The notes under the pieces: generated by a model | Told to the model about the DNA's origin: nothing | The model's input: the letters and a program-made list of their open reading frames with translations, nothing else | The model's database searches: none | Shown here: piece after piece, positions 9,614-17,646 of the stretch | Numbering within the stretch: position 1 is the first letter of the stretch | How the letters are laid out: each line of letters opens with the position of its first letter | Made by a program: the position numbers and the translations under genes | NCBI GenBank assembly: GCA_963813185.1 | Contig: CAWEYA010000021.1 | Coordinates: forward strand, 62,001 to 126,000 | DNA from: Palsa-360 sp963813185 | GTDB taxonomy: Bacteria; Acidobacteriota; Terriglobia; Acidiferrales; UBA7541 | Direction of reading: 5' to 3' | DNA length: 64,000 bases

Positions 9614-10816
9614 ATGATGCTACGCAACGAGACCTGGATGGTCGCGCTGGACGCTCTATGGGCCAATAAAGTCCGCGCGTTTTTAACCACGCTGGGCGTG
9701 ATCATCGGCAGCGCCTGCATTGTTCTGGTGGTGACCGTGGCGCTCAGCGGGCGGCGCTACGTGATCCAGCAAATTGAAGGCGTCGGATCCAATCTGGTCT
9801 ACGCGCGGCTGGATATCGACCCGAACCAGCCGGTCATGCTGCAGGACGAATTGTCGATTGAGGACATGAACGCCGCGAAAGCGGGGATTCCTGGAGTGGT
9901 GGCCGTGGCGGGAACGCGCGGCGATCTGGCCACTGTGAATGTCGGATCCGTCGAGCGCAATGTGAATCTGGTGGGGGTTACCGAAGGATTCCAGCAGATT
10001 CGCAATTTGCTGATTTTGCAAGGCCGGTTCCTGGATGCCGTGGATATTTCCCAACGAAGCCGGGTTTGCCTGATCACCACGCAGCTCGCCAAGTTCGCGT
10101 TTCCGTATATTGACCCGATCGGACAGAGTTTGCACGTCGGTGAACTCAGCTTCACGGTCATCGGAGTTTTTCGGGAACGCGTGGAAACCTTCGGTCTTTC
10201 TGAAATTCAGGATTACTCCGTTCTGATTCCATTTCCGTTGATGAAATATTACCTGGGAGATTCATCGCTGGAGATGCTCTACCTGCAGGCCAGCACACCA
10301 GAAGGCGTGGTCCCCGTTACCCGCCAACTGGAAGCCCTGTTGACCAGCCGGCATCCCACCCGGGCGCGTTATTCGGTGCAGAACCTCAGCTCCATCCTGG
10401 TTGCGGCGCGAAGAATCGCGCTGGCGCTCACCATTGTTCTGCTGCTGATCGGATTCATCGCGTTGCTGGTCAGCGGCATCGGAATCATGAACATCATGCT
10501 GGTGACCGTCCAGGAACGCACGCGGGAGATCGGAATCCGCAGGGCCATCGGGGCGAGGCATCAGGAAATTTTGTACCAGTTTTTGCTGGAGGCATTTATG
10601 ATCAGCGGATTTGGGTCGGTGCTGGGAATCCTGATCGCGGTGGCAATTCCAGTCATCGCGCGGCCGTGGCTCCCGGCGTATATTAGCGTTCCAGTGCCGT
10701 GGGAATCGGTGGTCCTGGCGTTTATAGTGTCTTGTTCGGTGGGCATATTCTTCGGATACTTGCCGGCGGAGCGCGCGGCGCAATTGCAGCCCACCGATTC
10801 ACTACGGTATGAATAG
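9614..10816 (+). CDS. MacB-type ABC permease without ATPase domain (FtsX family)
   Basis: The protein of about 400 residues begins MMLRNETWMVALDALWANK. It has a first membrane helix (RAFLTTLGVIIGSACIVLVV), a MacB_PCD periplasmic domain to about residue 270, and three C-terminal helices of the FtsX type. The conserved loop between them reads VQERTREIGIRRAIGA. The ATPase half present in MacB is absent. A TTG at 9590 with GAGGG upstream could be an alternative start. Because no ATPase gene lies in the cluster, the motor must be supplied from elsewhere, or this permease works in another way. Confidence 0.88.
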   Translation: MMLRNETWMVALDALWANKVRAFLTTLGVIIGSACIVLVVTVALSGRRYVIQQIEGVGSNLVYARLDIDPNQPVMLQDELSIEDMNAAKAGIPGVVAVAGTRGDLATVNVGSVERNVNLVGVTEGFQQIRNLLILQGRFLDAVDISQRSRVCLITTQLAKFAFPYIDPIGQSLHVGELSFTVIGVFRERVETFGLSEIQDYSVLIPFPLMKYYLGDSSLEMLYLQASTPEGVVPVTRQLEALLTSRHPTRARYSVQNLSSILVAARRIALALTIVLLLIGFIALLVSGIGIMNIMLVTVQERTREIGIRRAIGARHQEILYQFLLEAFMISGFGSVLGILIAVAIPVIARPWLPAYISVPVPWESVVLAFIVSCSVGIFFGYLPAERAAQLQPTDSLRYE

Positions 10817-10887
10817 ATGCGGCAAGATCCGAATTGCGCATAAACCAAAACGCCATCGCACAAATGGCTGCGCATCCGAACGCGATA

Positions 10888-10949
10888 GGGCTTCAGGGGC
10901 TAAAGCCCGCACATAGCAATTTCTTGAACGTCGCGGCTGAGGCCGCGAC
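10888..10949. repeat. Palindromic intergenic repeat (REP-like), copy 1
   Basis: Two small hairpins lie back to back between the permease and the TolC-like gene. One is GGGCTT...AAGCCC. The other is a perfect 8-bp stem GTCGCGGC/GCCGCGAC with a TGAG loop. The first core resembles the hairpins at 12428, 14178 and 18985. Confidence 0.6.
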
Positions 10950-11050
10950 CCACAAAGACCGGTTACGATATGGCCGGTAACTATCGACGTTGGTTTCCTG
11001 CGGCATCGGAACATGCTCGCGTGAGGCCGACGGAAAGCGGGTGCAAGAAG

Positions 11051-12394
11051 ATGGGCGGGCGAAATTACACGGGAAATGTTCAGCGGATTTGGCCCGCAGT
11101 GGTTTACGCGGCCGGTCTGGCGATTTGTAATTTGGCGAGTGCCGGGACGATCCGCGCGCAGGACGCGGAGTTGTCGCGCAAGCTGACGTTGAGGGAAGCC
11201 GTGAACCTGGCCGTGGCCAACAGCCGCGATCTGGCCCTGGCGCGGCTGCAGTACGGCGTGATGCAGCGCCAGATCGGCGTGGCGCGGTCCGCGTTTCTTC
11301 CTAACCTTTATTCCGGGACGGGCGTGGCCTATACCAACGGCTTTCCGCTCCTGGAGGGAGGAGGCGCACCCGCCATTTTCACGCTTTCGTATACACAGCA
11401 AATTTTCAATCCGCCGCTGAAAGGGGAACAGCGCGCCGCCGAACAGAGAGCCGAGGAGCAGCGGCTTTCGATGGATGATGTGCGCGACACGGTGATGTCG
11501 CGCACGGCCCTGGATTATCTCGAGCTGGCGAAAGTGCGGCACGCTGTGGAACTCATGCACAGCGAACGCACGAGCGCGGGACGCATTCTGGAAGCGACCC
11601 GTGAGCGTGCGGATACCGGACGCGAACTTCCCGTTGAGGTGATCCGGGCGCAGCTGACCACGGCGCGAATCGAGCAACGCATCGCGCAACTGGAGGACCG
11701 CGACGAATTCCTGTCGGGCGAACTTCGCGACATGATGGGGCTGCCGCCGGACGAGAGGATCGACGTCTCCACCGAGGAAATTCCGGGAGCGGCGGCGGAA
11801 GCCTCAAAAGACCTCGTCTCGGAGGCCATGGCCAACAACGTGGACCTGAAAGAGGCGCAAACCGAGTTGCGCGCGCGTGAATTCAAGCTCAAAGGCGAGC
11901 AAGGCGGGCGCTGGCCTTCGTTCGCCCTGACCGGCCAGTACAATGTGCTGAGCAAGATCAACAACTACACCGATTTCTTCAGCAAGTTTCAACGCAATAA
12001 CGTCATCTTTGGAGTCCAGGTGCAAATTCCCATCTTTGCTTCGCGCACTTCTTCCGCCGTCGCTTTCGCGCAGGCGGATTTGAACGCCGCCAATCTGGCG
12101 CTGGAAAAGAAGCGCAGCGAAGTCTCTCTGGATGTCCGCCGCAGGGCCAGGCTGGTGCGGGAGGCGGAACTCGGCGGGGAAGTGGCGCGGCTGGAGTTGC
12201 AGCTGGCGCAGGAGAATGTGCGCGTTTTGCAGGCGCAGTTTGACGGAGGGCGCGGCAGCCTGAAAGACCTGGAAGCCGCGCACATCGAGGAAAACGACAA
12301 GTGGCTGGGCTTTTTGGATGCCAACTATTCGCTGCAACAGGCGCAGCTGGAACTGCTCCACACGACCGGGCAGTTGGCCCAGGTCTTGCAGTAA
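11051..12394 (+). CDS. TolC-family outer membrane efflux protein
   Basis: This outer-membrane channel subunit has a signal peptide (WPAVVYAAGLAICNLASAGT ending IRAQ) and two OEP repeats. Each repeat carries a long periplasmic coiled-coil hairpin, for example LREAVNLAVANSRDLALA near residue 45 and SEAMANNVDLKEAQTELRA near residue 255. The chosen ATG at 11051 sits directly before the signal peptide; a longer in-frame start at 10970 would add 27 polar residues and looks less likely. It closes the adaptor/TPR/permease cluster and supplies the exit duct. The mature length (about 420 residues) fits the family. Confidence 0.9.
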   Translation: MGGRNYTGNVQRIWPAVVYAAGLAICNLASAGTIRAQDAELSRKLTLREAVNLAVANSRDLALARLQYGVMQRQIGVARSAFLPNLYSGTGVAYTNGFPLLEGGGAPAIFTLSYTQQIFNPPLKGEQRAAEQRAEEQRLSMDDVRDTVMSRTALDYLELAKVRHAVELMHSERTSAGRILEATRERADTGRELPVEVIRAQLTTARIEQRIAQLEDRDEFLSGELRDMMGLPPDERIDVSTEEIPGAAAEASKDLVSEAMANNVDLKEAQTELRAREFKLKGEQGGRWPSFALTGQYNVLSKINNYTDFFSKFQRNNVIFGVQVQIPIFASRTSSAVAFAQADLNAANLALEKKRSEVSLDVRRRARLVREAELGGEVARLELQLAQENVRVLQAQFDGGRGSLKDLEAAHIEENDKWLGFLDANYSLQQAQLELLHTTGQLAQVLQ

Positions 12395-12427
12395 CGCGGC
12401 AAATACGCGTAAGTATTTGGGAGGGCT

Positions 12428-12536
12428 GGACTTTAGTCCCGACGATTGATTGCCCTTGAAACAGGCTTTAGCACCTGAGGCTTCATGGCCTGAAGGCCAC
12501 GATCATCCAATGTGAGTCGCCCGACCTGAAGGTCGG
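12428..12536. repeat. Palindromic intergenic repeat (REP-like), copy 2, three hairpins
   Basis: Three short perfect hairpins occur in this otherwise empty 290-base gap: GGACT-TT-AGTCC (12428-12439), TGGCC-TGAA-GGCCA (12486-12499) and CCGACC-TGAA-GGTCGG (12521-12536). A GGCTTTAGC-like core also occurs (about 12464). The repeated TGAA loop suggests a dispersed repeat family rather than a terminator. Confidence 0.6.
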
Positions 12537-12684
12537 ACCTCCAAAAACCGTCTCTGCGGGTATTCGGATCAGGGGGACACCGCCTGCGGAGTTTTCTATC
12601 GAGGCTGGCCGGGTTTCAGGTAAGATATTAAGTCTAGGATGTTTGCGATCGCCGTGAACGTCCCGGATCAGGGGAACAATAAGA

Positions 12685-14166
12685 ATGCCCGAAGTGATGA
12701 AAACACTGTTTCTGAATCCACCGAGCTATGAGGGCTTTGACGGCGGGGCCGGCGCGCGCTACCAGGCGCGCCGCGAGATCAAATCGTTCTGGTATCCCAC
12801 ATGGCTGGCGCAGCCTGCGGCCATGGTTCCCGGCAGCCGCCTGATTGACGCGCCTCCCGATGGGCTGACAGTGGATCAGGTGGCGCCGCTGGCCAAGGAT
12901 TACGAATTGGCCGTGCTGCATACGAGCACGCCGTCGTTTCCCAACGACGCGAAATTTGCCGCGCACCTCAAGGAAGTGAATCCGAAAATCATGGTCGGAA
13001 TGGTCGGCGCGCACGTCGGTGTTTTGCCGCTGCAATCCATGAACGCGGCGCCGGCAGTGGATTGGGTTTCGCTCGGCGAGTTCGACTACATCTGCGCGGA
13101 GGTTGCCGCGCGGAAGCCGCTCAAGGAAGTTGGCGGGATCGCCTATCGCGACAACGGGCGCGTCACGCTCACGCCGCCGCGGCCCACGATTGAGAACATG
13201 GATGACCTTCCCTATGTCGTGGACGTGTACAAGCGCGATCTGACGATCGAGAACTATTTTATCGGGTACCTGCAGCATCCGTATGTGTCGCTTTATACCG
13301 GGCGGGGCTGCCGGTCCAAATGCACGTTCTGCCTGTGGCCGCAGACGCTTGGCGGGCATCGTTACCGGGTGCGCAGTCCGGAAAATGTCGCCGCCGAAAT
13401 GGCGCTGGCCAAGAAATATTTTCCGCAGGTGCGCGAATTCTTTTTTGACGACGACACGTTTACGGACGATTTGCCGCGCGCCGAGGAAATCGCGCGGCGC
13501 CTGGGCAAGCTGGGGTTGACCTGGTCGTGCAACGCGAAAGCCAACGTCCCGCGCCGAACGCTGGAAATCATGAAGGACAACGGGCTGCGGCTGCTTTTGG
13601 TGGGATACGAATCTGGCAACGATCAAATTCTGATCAACATCAAGAAGGGCGTGCGCATTGATATCGCGCGCGAGTTTTCGCGCAACGCTCGCGATCTGGG
13701 GATCAAGATTCACGGGACGTTTATTCTTGGTCTGCCGGGCGAGACGCCGGAGACGATCCAACAGACCATCCGGTTTGCCTGCGATATCGACCCCGAAACG
13801 ATCCAGGTTTCGCTGGCCGCACCGTACCCGGGCACGGAATTGTACCGCCAGGCGCAGGAGCAGGGCTGGCTGCAGATTCAAACCGGGGAACTCGTGGATA
13901 CCCACGGCATCCAGACGGCGGCCATGAATTATCCGAAGCTCAGCTCGACCGTGATTTTCAATTCCGTGGAAGACCTTTACAGGAAATTCTATTTCCGTCC
14001 GCGAAAAATGTTCTCACTATTCGGGGGAATGCTGCGCGATCCGGAAGTGATGAAGCGGCGGCTGCGCGAAGGCGTGGAATTCTTCCAGTTCCTGCACGAA
14101 CGCAAGGCGACAGCACGCGAAATGGCCCAGTCCGCGGCGGCGCCCGCTTCGAGCGCCGGGGATTAA
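12685..14166 (+). CDS. hpnJ: Hopanoid biosynthesis radical SAM protein HpnJ
   Basis: HpnJ is the radical-SAM enzyme proposed to convert the amino-sugar head group of bacteriohopanetetrol into the cyclitol ether. The 493-residue protein matches the family closely. The N-terminal cobalamin-binding-like part starts KTLFLNPPSYEGFDGG and contains SFWYPTWLAQPAAMVPGS. The [4Fe-4S] cluster motif CRSKCTFC (CX3CX2C) lies near residue 215 after YTGRG, followed by WPQTLGGHRYR. The radical SAM core has FFFDDDTFTDD and GTFILGLPGETPE. Two membrane proteins and HpnI lie downstream on the same strand. No hpnK deacetylase is in the window. An alternative ATG (12697) gives the shorter MKTLF start seen in many relatives. 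Confidence 0.93.
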   Translation: MPEVMKTLFLNPPSYEGFDGGAGARYQARREIKSFWYPTWLAQPAAMVPGSRLIDAPPDGLTVDQVAPLAKDYELAVLHTSTPSFPNDAKFAAHLKEVNPKIMVGMVGAHVGVLPLQSMNAAPAVDWVSLGEFDYICAEVAARKPLKEVGGIAYRDNGRVTLTPPRPTIENMDDLPYVVDVYKRDLTIENYFIGYLQHPYVSLYTGRGCRSKCTFCLWPQTLGGHRYRVRSPENVAAEMALAKKYFPQVREFFFDDDTFTDDLPRAEEIARRLGKLGLTWSCNAKANVPRRTLEIMKDNGLRLLLVGYESGNDQILINIKKGVRIDIAREFSRNARDLGIKIHGTFILGLPGETPETIQQTIRFACDIDPETIQVSLAAPYPGTELYRQAQEQGWLQIQTGELVDTHGIQTAAMNYPKLSSTVIFNSVEDLYRKFYFRPRKMFSLFGGMLRDPEVMKRRLREGVEFFQFLHERKATAREMAQSAAAPASSAGD

Positions 14167-14177
14167 ACTGGATTTCA

Positions 14178-14263
14178 GTGGCGCGGGCTTTAGCCTGTGG
14201 GGGTTGGTTGATGCACGATTGATCGCGGCGCAACAAAACCCCGCAAGCTGAAGCATGCGCCAC
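14178..14263. repeat. Long imperfect palindrome (REP-like), copy 3
   Basis: The left arm starts GTGGCGCGGGCTTTAGCC; the reverse complement of the right arm starts GTGGCGCATGCTTCAGCT. The arms flank a 25-30 base centre and fill the gap between hpnJ and the next gene. The GGCTTTAGCC core is shared with the other copies. Confidence 0.65.
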
Positions 14264-14280
14264 GAGATCTTCTCTCTGCG

Positions 14281-14706
14281 ATGACCGCTCCAAAATCTCA
14301 CTACACCAAAACTTACGTGCTGCTGTTCCTGCTCGTCCTGCTGGGGTCGGTGGGGAATACGATTCTGAGCAAGGGAATGAAGGACGCAGGGGACCTGGAT
14401 ATCTCGCACTTTACGACGCTGGTGGCAGGCGCTACGCGGGTCCTGACCAGCGGAACGATTTGGGCCGGAATCGCCATGATGCTAGGATTCATGGTGTGCC
14501 ACATGCTCGTGCTCTCCTGGGCCGATTACAGTTTCGTGATGCCGTTTTCCGCGATTGCCTACGCGCTGGTCCCGCTGCTCGCATACCTGTTTTTGCACGA
14601 ACAGGTTTCCACGGCGCGCTGGATCGGAATCGTTCTGATTGTTCTTGGCGTCGCGCTGATCAACCGCACGCCGCATCGCACGACTCCGCAGGGAACTTCC
14701 AACTGA
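14281..14706 (+). CDS. SMR/EamA-like half-transporter in the hopanoid locus
   Basis: This 141-residue protein has four predicted membrane helices (YVLLFLLVLLGSVGNTIL, IWAGIAMMLGFMVCHML, FVMPFSAIAYALVPLLAYLF, WIGIVLIVLGVALI). It is the size of a small multidrug resistance subunit, which acts as a dimer. It ends one base before the start of a protein whose own N-terminus is a second four-helix unit of the same kind, so the two halves may form a heterodimer. Placed between hpnJ and hpnI, a role in moving hopanoid intermediates or sugar donors across the membrane is a fair inference, not shown. Confidence 0.8.
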   Translation: MTAPKSHYTKTYVLLFLLVLLGSVGNTILSKGMKDAGDLDISHFTTLVAGATRVLTSGTIWAGIAMMLGFMVCHMLVLSWADYSFVMPFSAIAYALVPLLAYLFLHEQVSTARWIGIVLIVLGVALINRTPHRTTPQGTSN

Positions 14707-14707
14707 C

Positions 14708-16282
14708 ATGCGCACGGCGTCCATCCTCATTCTTGTAGTGGTGACGGGAACGGGCGGAGAAATTTGCATGACGCATGCGATGAAGCTGCTGGGCGAGGTG
14801 CACGATTTCCATCCGCGCGCGATTGTGTCGTTTGTGCTGCGCGCGCTGCGCGTCGGCTGGCTTTGGATCGGCGTGCTTTTGATGACGGCGTCGTTCTTCT
14901 CGTTCCTGGCGATGCTGTCGTGGTTCCCGGTCAGTTTTGTGATTCCAGCCACGTCGCTGGCATACGTCGCAGGGGCGTTTGGCGCGAAACTATTTTTGGG
15001 CGAGCAGCTGAATGCCACGCGCTGGGCGGGAATTTTCTTGATTTGCGTTGGCGTTGGCATGGCTTGGGCGGACAATTCGCCAGCATCCCTGCGTTACCTT
15101 TCCGCGATCACGATTATCCGGTGGGCGATTCTGGCGCTGGCGCTGGGCCCGCTGTTTTACTACCTCGTTGGAATTTATTCCGCGTGGCGATTTTTTCGTG
15201 TGGCGCATCGCGAAGCGGGTCATGCGCCGCACGCGAGCGAACAAGCTCCCCCGATCAGCGTGTTGAAACCAGTTCGCGGGCTCGATCCGAGCGCGTACGA
15301 AAATTTCGCCAGTTTTTGCCGCCAGGATTATCCGGAATTTGAGATTTTATTTGCCGCGAACGATGCCCAGGATCCCGCCGTGCCGGTCGTGCAAAAACTG
15401 ATCGCGGATTTTCCCGGGCGGTCCATTCGCCTGATTGTGATCGCGGAGCGGCTGGGCCCGAACACCAAGGTTTCCAATCTTTGCCGGCTGGTGCGCGAGG
15501 CGCGGCACGGTCTTCTGGTTATTACCGATAGCGATGTGCGAGTCGAGCCGGGATATTTGCGAAGCGTTGCGGCGATGTTCCGCGATGCGGGGGTCGGCGG
15601 GGTGACGGCGCTGTATCGCGGGCGCGACAATTTGCAGTGGGTCGCGGCCATGGATTGTGTGGGTTCGTCTGCGGCGTTTTGCGGCGCGGCGCTCGTCGCG
15701 CGCGAACTCGAAGGGCTGAAATTCATGATGGGTTCCACGATGGCCACTACGAAAGAGCGGCTCGCCGAGATTGGCGGCTTTGAGGCCATGGTGGACCTGC
15801 ACTCTGACGATTACGAGCTTGGCCGCCGCATCGCCGCCCGCGGATACCGGATTGAGTTGCTGCCCGAACCGGTCTGGATGGCGTTTCCTTCGCAGACGCT
15901 GGGCGCGTACTTGCGGCACGAATTACGCTGGGCCATCGGGATCCGCAACATACGCCCGAGTGGGCATTTCGGCATGCTGTTTACACATGGGCTTCCCTGG
16001 GCGATCGCCGCCGCGTGGGTTGCGCCATCTTCCGCAGCCGGCGCATTTTATCTTTCCGCCTATTTTGTGTTGCGATTTGCGATGGCCTGGGCCGTTGGCG
16101 TATGGGGATTGCGTGATCCAGTCCTGCGGCGCCGGATTTGGCTGTTGCCCGTGCGCGATTTGCTCTCGTTTTTCGTCTGGCTGGCCAGCTTCGGGATGAA
16201 CCGCATCGAGTGGCGCGGAAGCTCTTTCACGCTTGAAAAAGGACGGATGATTCCTGTCGCGCCGCGCGCCGGGCGCGGCTGA
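14708..16282 (+). CDS. hpnI: Fusion: SMR-like membrane half plus HpnI glycosyltransferase
   Basis: Residues 1-125 form a four-helix SMR/EamA-like unit (SILILVVVTGTGGEICM ... WAGIFLICVGVGMAWA). From about residue 135 the protein is a ceramide-glucosyltransferase-like GT2 enzyme matching HpnI. This part has a membrane helix (WAILALALGPLFYYLVGIY), the donor-binding start PPISVLKPVRGLDPSAY, the metal-binding ITDSDVRV, the acceptor-site DLHSDDYELGRRIA and a Q/RxxRW-type motif HELRWAIGIR. C-terminal helices follow. HpnI adds an N-acetylglucosamine-type sugar to bacteriohopanetetrol, upstream of HpnK and HpnJ. HpnI homologues known to me lack the N-terminal transporter half, so the fusion is notable. 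Confidence 0.88.
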   Translation: MRTASILILVVVTGTGGEICMTHAMKLLGEVHDFHPRAIVSFVLRALRVGWLWIGVLLMTASFFSFLAMLSWFPVSFVIPATSLAYVAGAFGAKLFLGEQLNATRWAGIFLICVGVGMAWADNSPASLRYLSAITIIRWAILALALGPLFYYLVGIYSAWRFFRVAHREAGHAPHASEQAPPISVLKPVRGLDPSAYENFASFCRQDYPEFEILFAANDAQDPAVPVVQKLIADFPGRSIRLIVIAERLGPNTKVSNLCRLVREARHGLLVITDSDVRVEPGYLRSVAAMFRDAGVGGVTALYRGRDNLQWVAAMDCVGSSAAFCGAALVARELEGLKFMMGSTMATTKERLAEIGGFEAMVDLHSDDYELGRRIAARGYRIELLPEPVWMAFPSQTLGAYLRHELRWAIGIRNIRPSGHFGMLFTHGLPWAIAAAWVAPSSAAGAFYLSAYFVLRFAMAWAVGVWGLRDPVLRRRIWLLPVRDLLSFFVWLASFGMNRIEWRGSSFTLEKGRMIPVAPRAGRG

Positions 16283-16303
16283 GGCTGAGCGAACGTGCCG
16301 GAT

Positions 16304-17245
16304 TTACTTCCTCCTCCTTGTTGCGGGGCGTTTGCGGCGTCTTTTCGCAGTCGACGTGTCAATGGCAGCCGCGGCCTTCAGCACCAGGAGAAAAGTCTGC
16401 GCGTCTTTGGTCAAGGGCCGGTGGCGCGGATGAATCACGTCGATGTTGCGCCGCAAGGGTTCCGCGTTGGTGATCCCGACAGCAACGAGAATCCGTTGTT
16501 GCAAGTCCTGCATGACCGCGATTTGAGGAAGGAAGGCCAGGCCCAGCTTGCGTTCCACCATGCGCCTGGCGGCTTCGATTCCCTCCACTTCGAGGACCAC
16601 GTTTGGCAGCAGTCCCGCCCGGCGAAATAATCCCTGGCTCAGCGTCCAGTCGCTCGATCCGCGGTCGTAGAAAATCAGCGGAAACGATTCCGCTTCTTCC
16701 AGTGTAACTCGCCGCTTGCGTGCCGCCGTGTGCGCGGGATGGCCGACCAGAATCAGAGGGTCGTCTCGCAGCGTCAAGGTTTCGACTTCCGGATGATTGA
16801 CCGATCGGACGATACCGATGTCCGCCTCGCCGTCCAAAACCATCTTGAGCACGTCCTGGGAATTTCCGGAGCGGAGACTCACGGCCGTTCCGGGATTGGC
16901 GGACTGATACTCCTTCATGACGTCCGGCAAAAAATAAGTGCTGATGGAAAAGGCGCTGGCGATGCGCAATGCTCCCCCGGCAACCGGCAGGAGTTCATGC
17001 ACGGCCTGCCGCGCCAGCGCTGCGTCGCGAAGCAATTGCTCGGCGTGAGGACGCAGAGTCTTCCCGGCGGGCGACAACTCCAGATGGGAGCGCACCCGTT
17101 CAAAGACCTGCACGCCGAGCGAATCCTCGAGCGCCTTGATGCGCGCGCTGACGGCCGGCTGGCTCACGCGCAGCGCGCCGGCGGCGCGGTGAAATCCGCC
17201 GTAGGAGATGACCGCCAGGAAAGTTTCGAGCTGGTTGAATTCCAT
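16304..17245 (-). CDS. LysR-type transcriptional regulator
   Basis: The 313-residue LysR protein has a winged helix-turn-helix at the N-terminus (MEFNQLETFLAVISYGGF, then RVSQPAVSARIKALEDSLG) and a periplasmic-binding-like effector domain from about residue 90. The start at 17245 is chosen because MEFNQLETF is the usual LysR opening; the longer in-frame extension is rich in Cys and unlike the family. It is divergent from isocitrate lyase with a 401-base gap that contains a classic T-N11-A dyad, so it likely controls aceA and itself. The C-terminal tail is Lys/Arg-rich (KRRRKRPATRRRK). Confidence 0.92.
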   Translation of the reverse strand: MEFNQLETFLAVISYGGFHRAAGALRVSQPAVSARIKALEDSLGVQVFERVRSHLELSPAGKTLRPHAEQLLRDAALARQAVHELLPVAGGALRIASAFSISTYFLPDVMKEYQSANPGTAVSLRSGNSQDVLKMVLDGEADIGIVRSVNHPEVETLTLRDDPLILVGHPAHTAARKRRVTLEEAESFPLIFYDRGSSDWTLSQGLFRRAGLLPNVVLEVEGIEAARRMVERKLGLAFLPQIAVMQDLQQRILVAVGITNAEPLRRNIDVIHPRHRPLTKDAQTFLLVLKAAAAIDTSTAKRRRKRPATRRRK

Positions 17246-17348
17246 AGGACTCCTAGTACTTTTCGGCAAAGCGGCCGCAGAGGGCCCTGCGCAGCAGCAA
17301 CAGTGTAACCGAAAGCGATAATAAATGTCTATCGCCTCGATTATGACA

Positions 17349-17363
17349 ATCAGTTTGACTGAT
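17349..17363. promoter_or_regulatory. Candidate LysR operator (T-N11-A dyad) between lysR and aceA
   Basis: The perfect inverted repeat ATCAGT-TTG-ACTGAT contains the T-N11-A pattern typical of LysR-family sites. It lies 104 bases upstream of the LysR start and 284 bases upstream of aceA. The rest of the 401-base gap (17246-17646) holds no supported gene. Confidence 0.6.
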
Positions 17364-17646
17364 AACCATCTTCGGGACATACTTCCGCAAGTGACGCAGG
17401 GAGTAGAAGCAAACCGCAGGGTCACGTCGTTTGGGTGGATCGGGTTCCTCGTAAGGAAGAAGCGTTTGGGTGCGGCGCTGTTCCCCGGCTGGTCTTCTCG
17501 CGGTGACGCGGAACGGCGCCCGGTGTGAATCGCAAAGACCTTCTCCCGGCCATCCCCCTTACAGATTTTGCAGGATCGAGGCGCGCGGCAACTGCCGCGC
17601 CAGCGTAACGCATTCTTTTCTCAAAATAGTCCTCATAGGAGCAAAA

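Noticed and set aside
12634..13905. Minus-strand frame of 423 codons opposite hpnJ
   Set aside because: The plus strand encodes a full HpnJ with its iron-sulfur motif; the antisense product is Arg/His-rich with no known domain.
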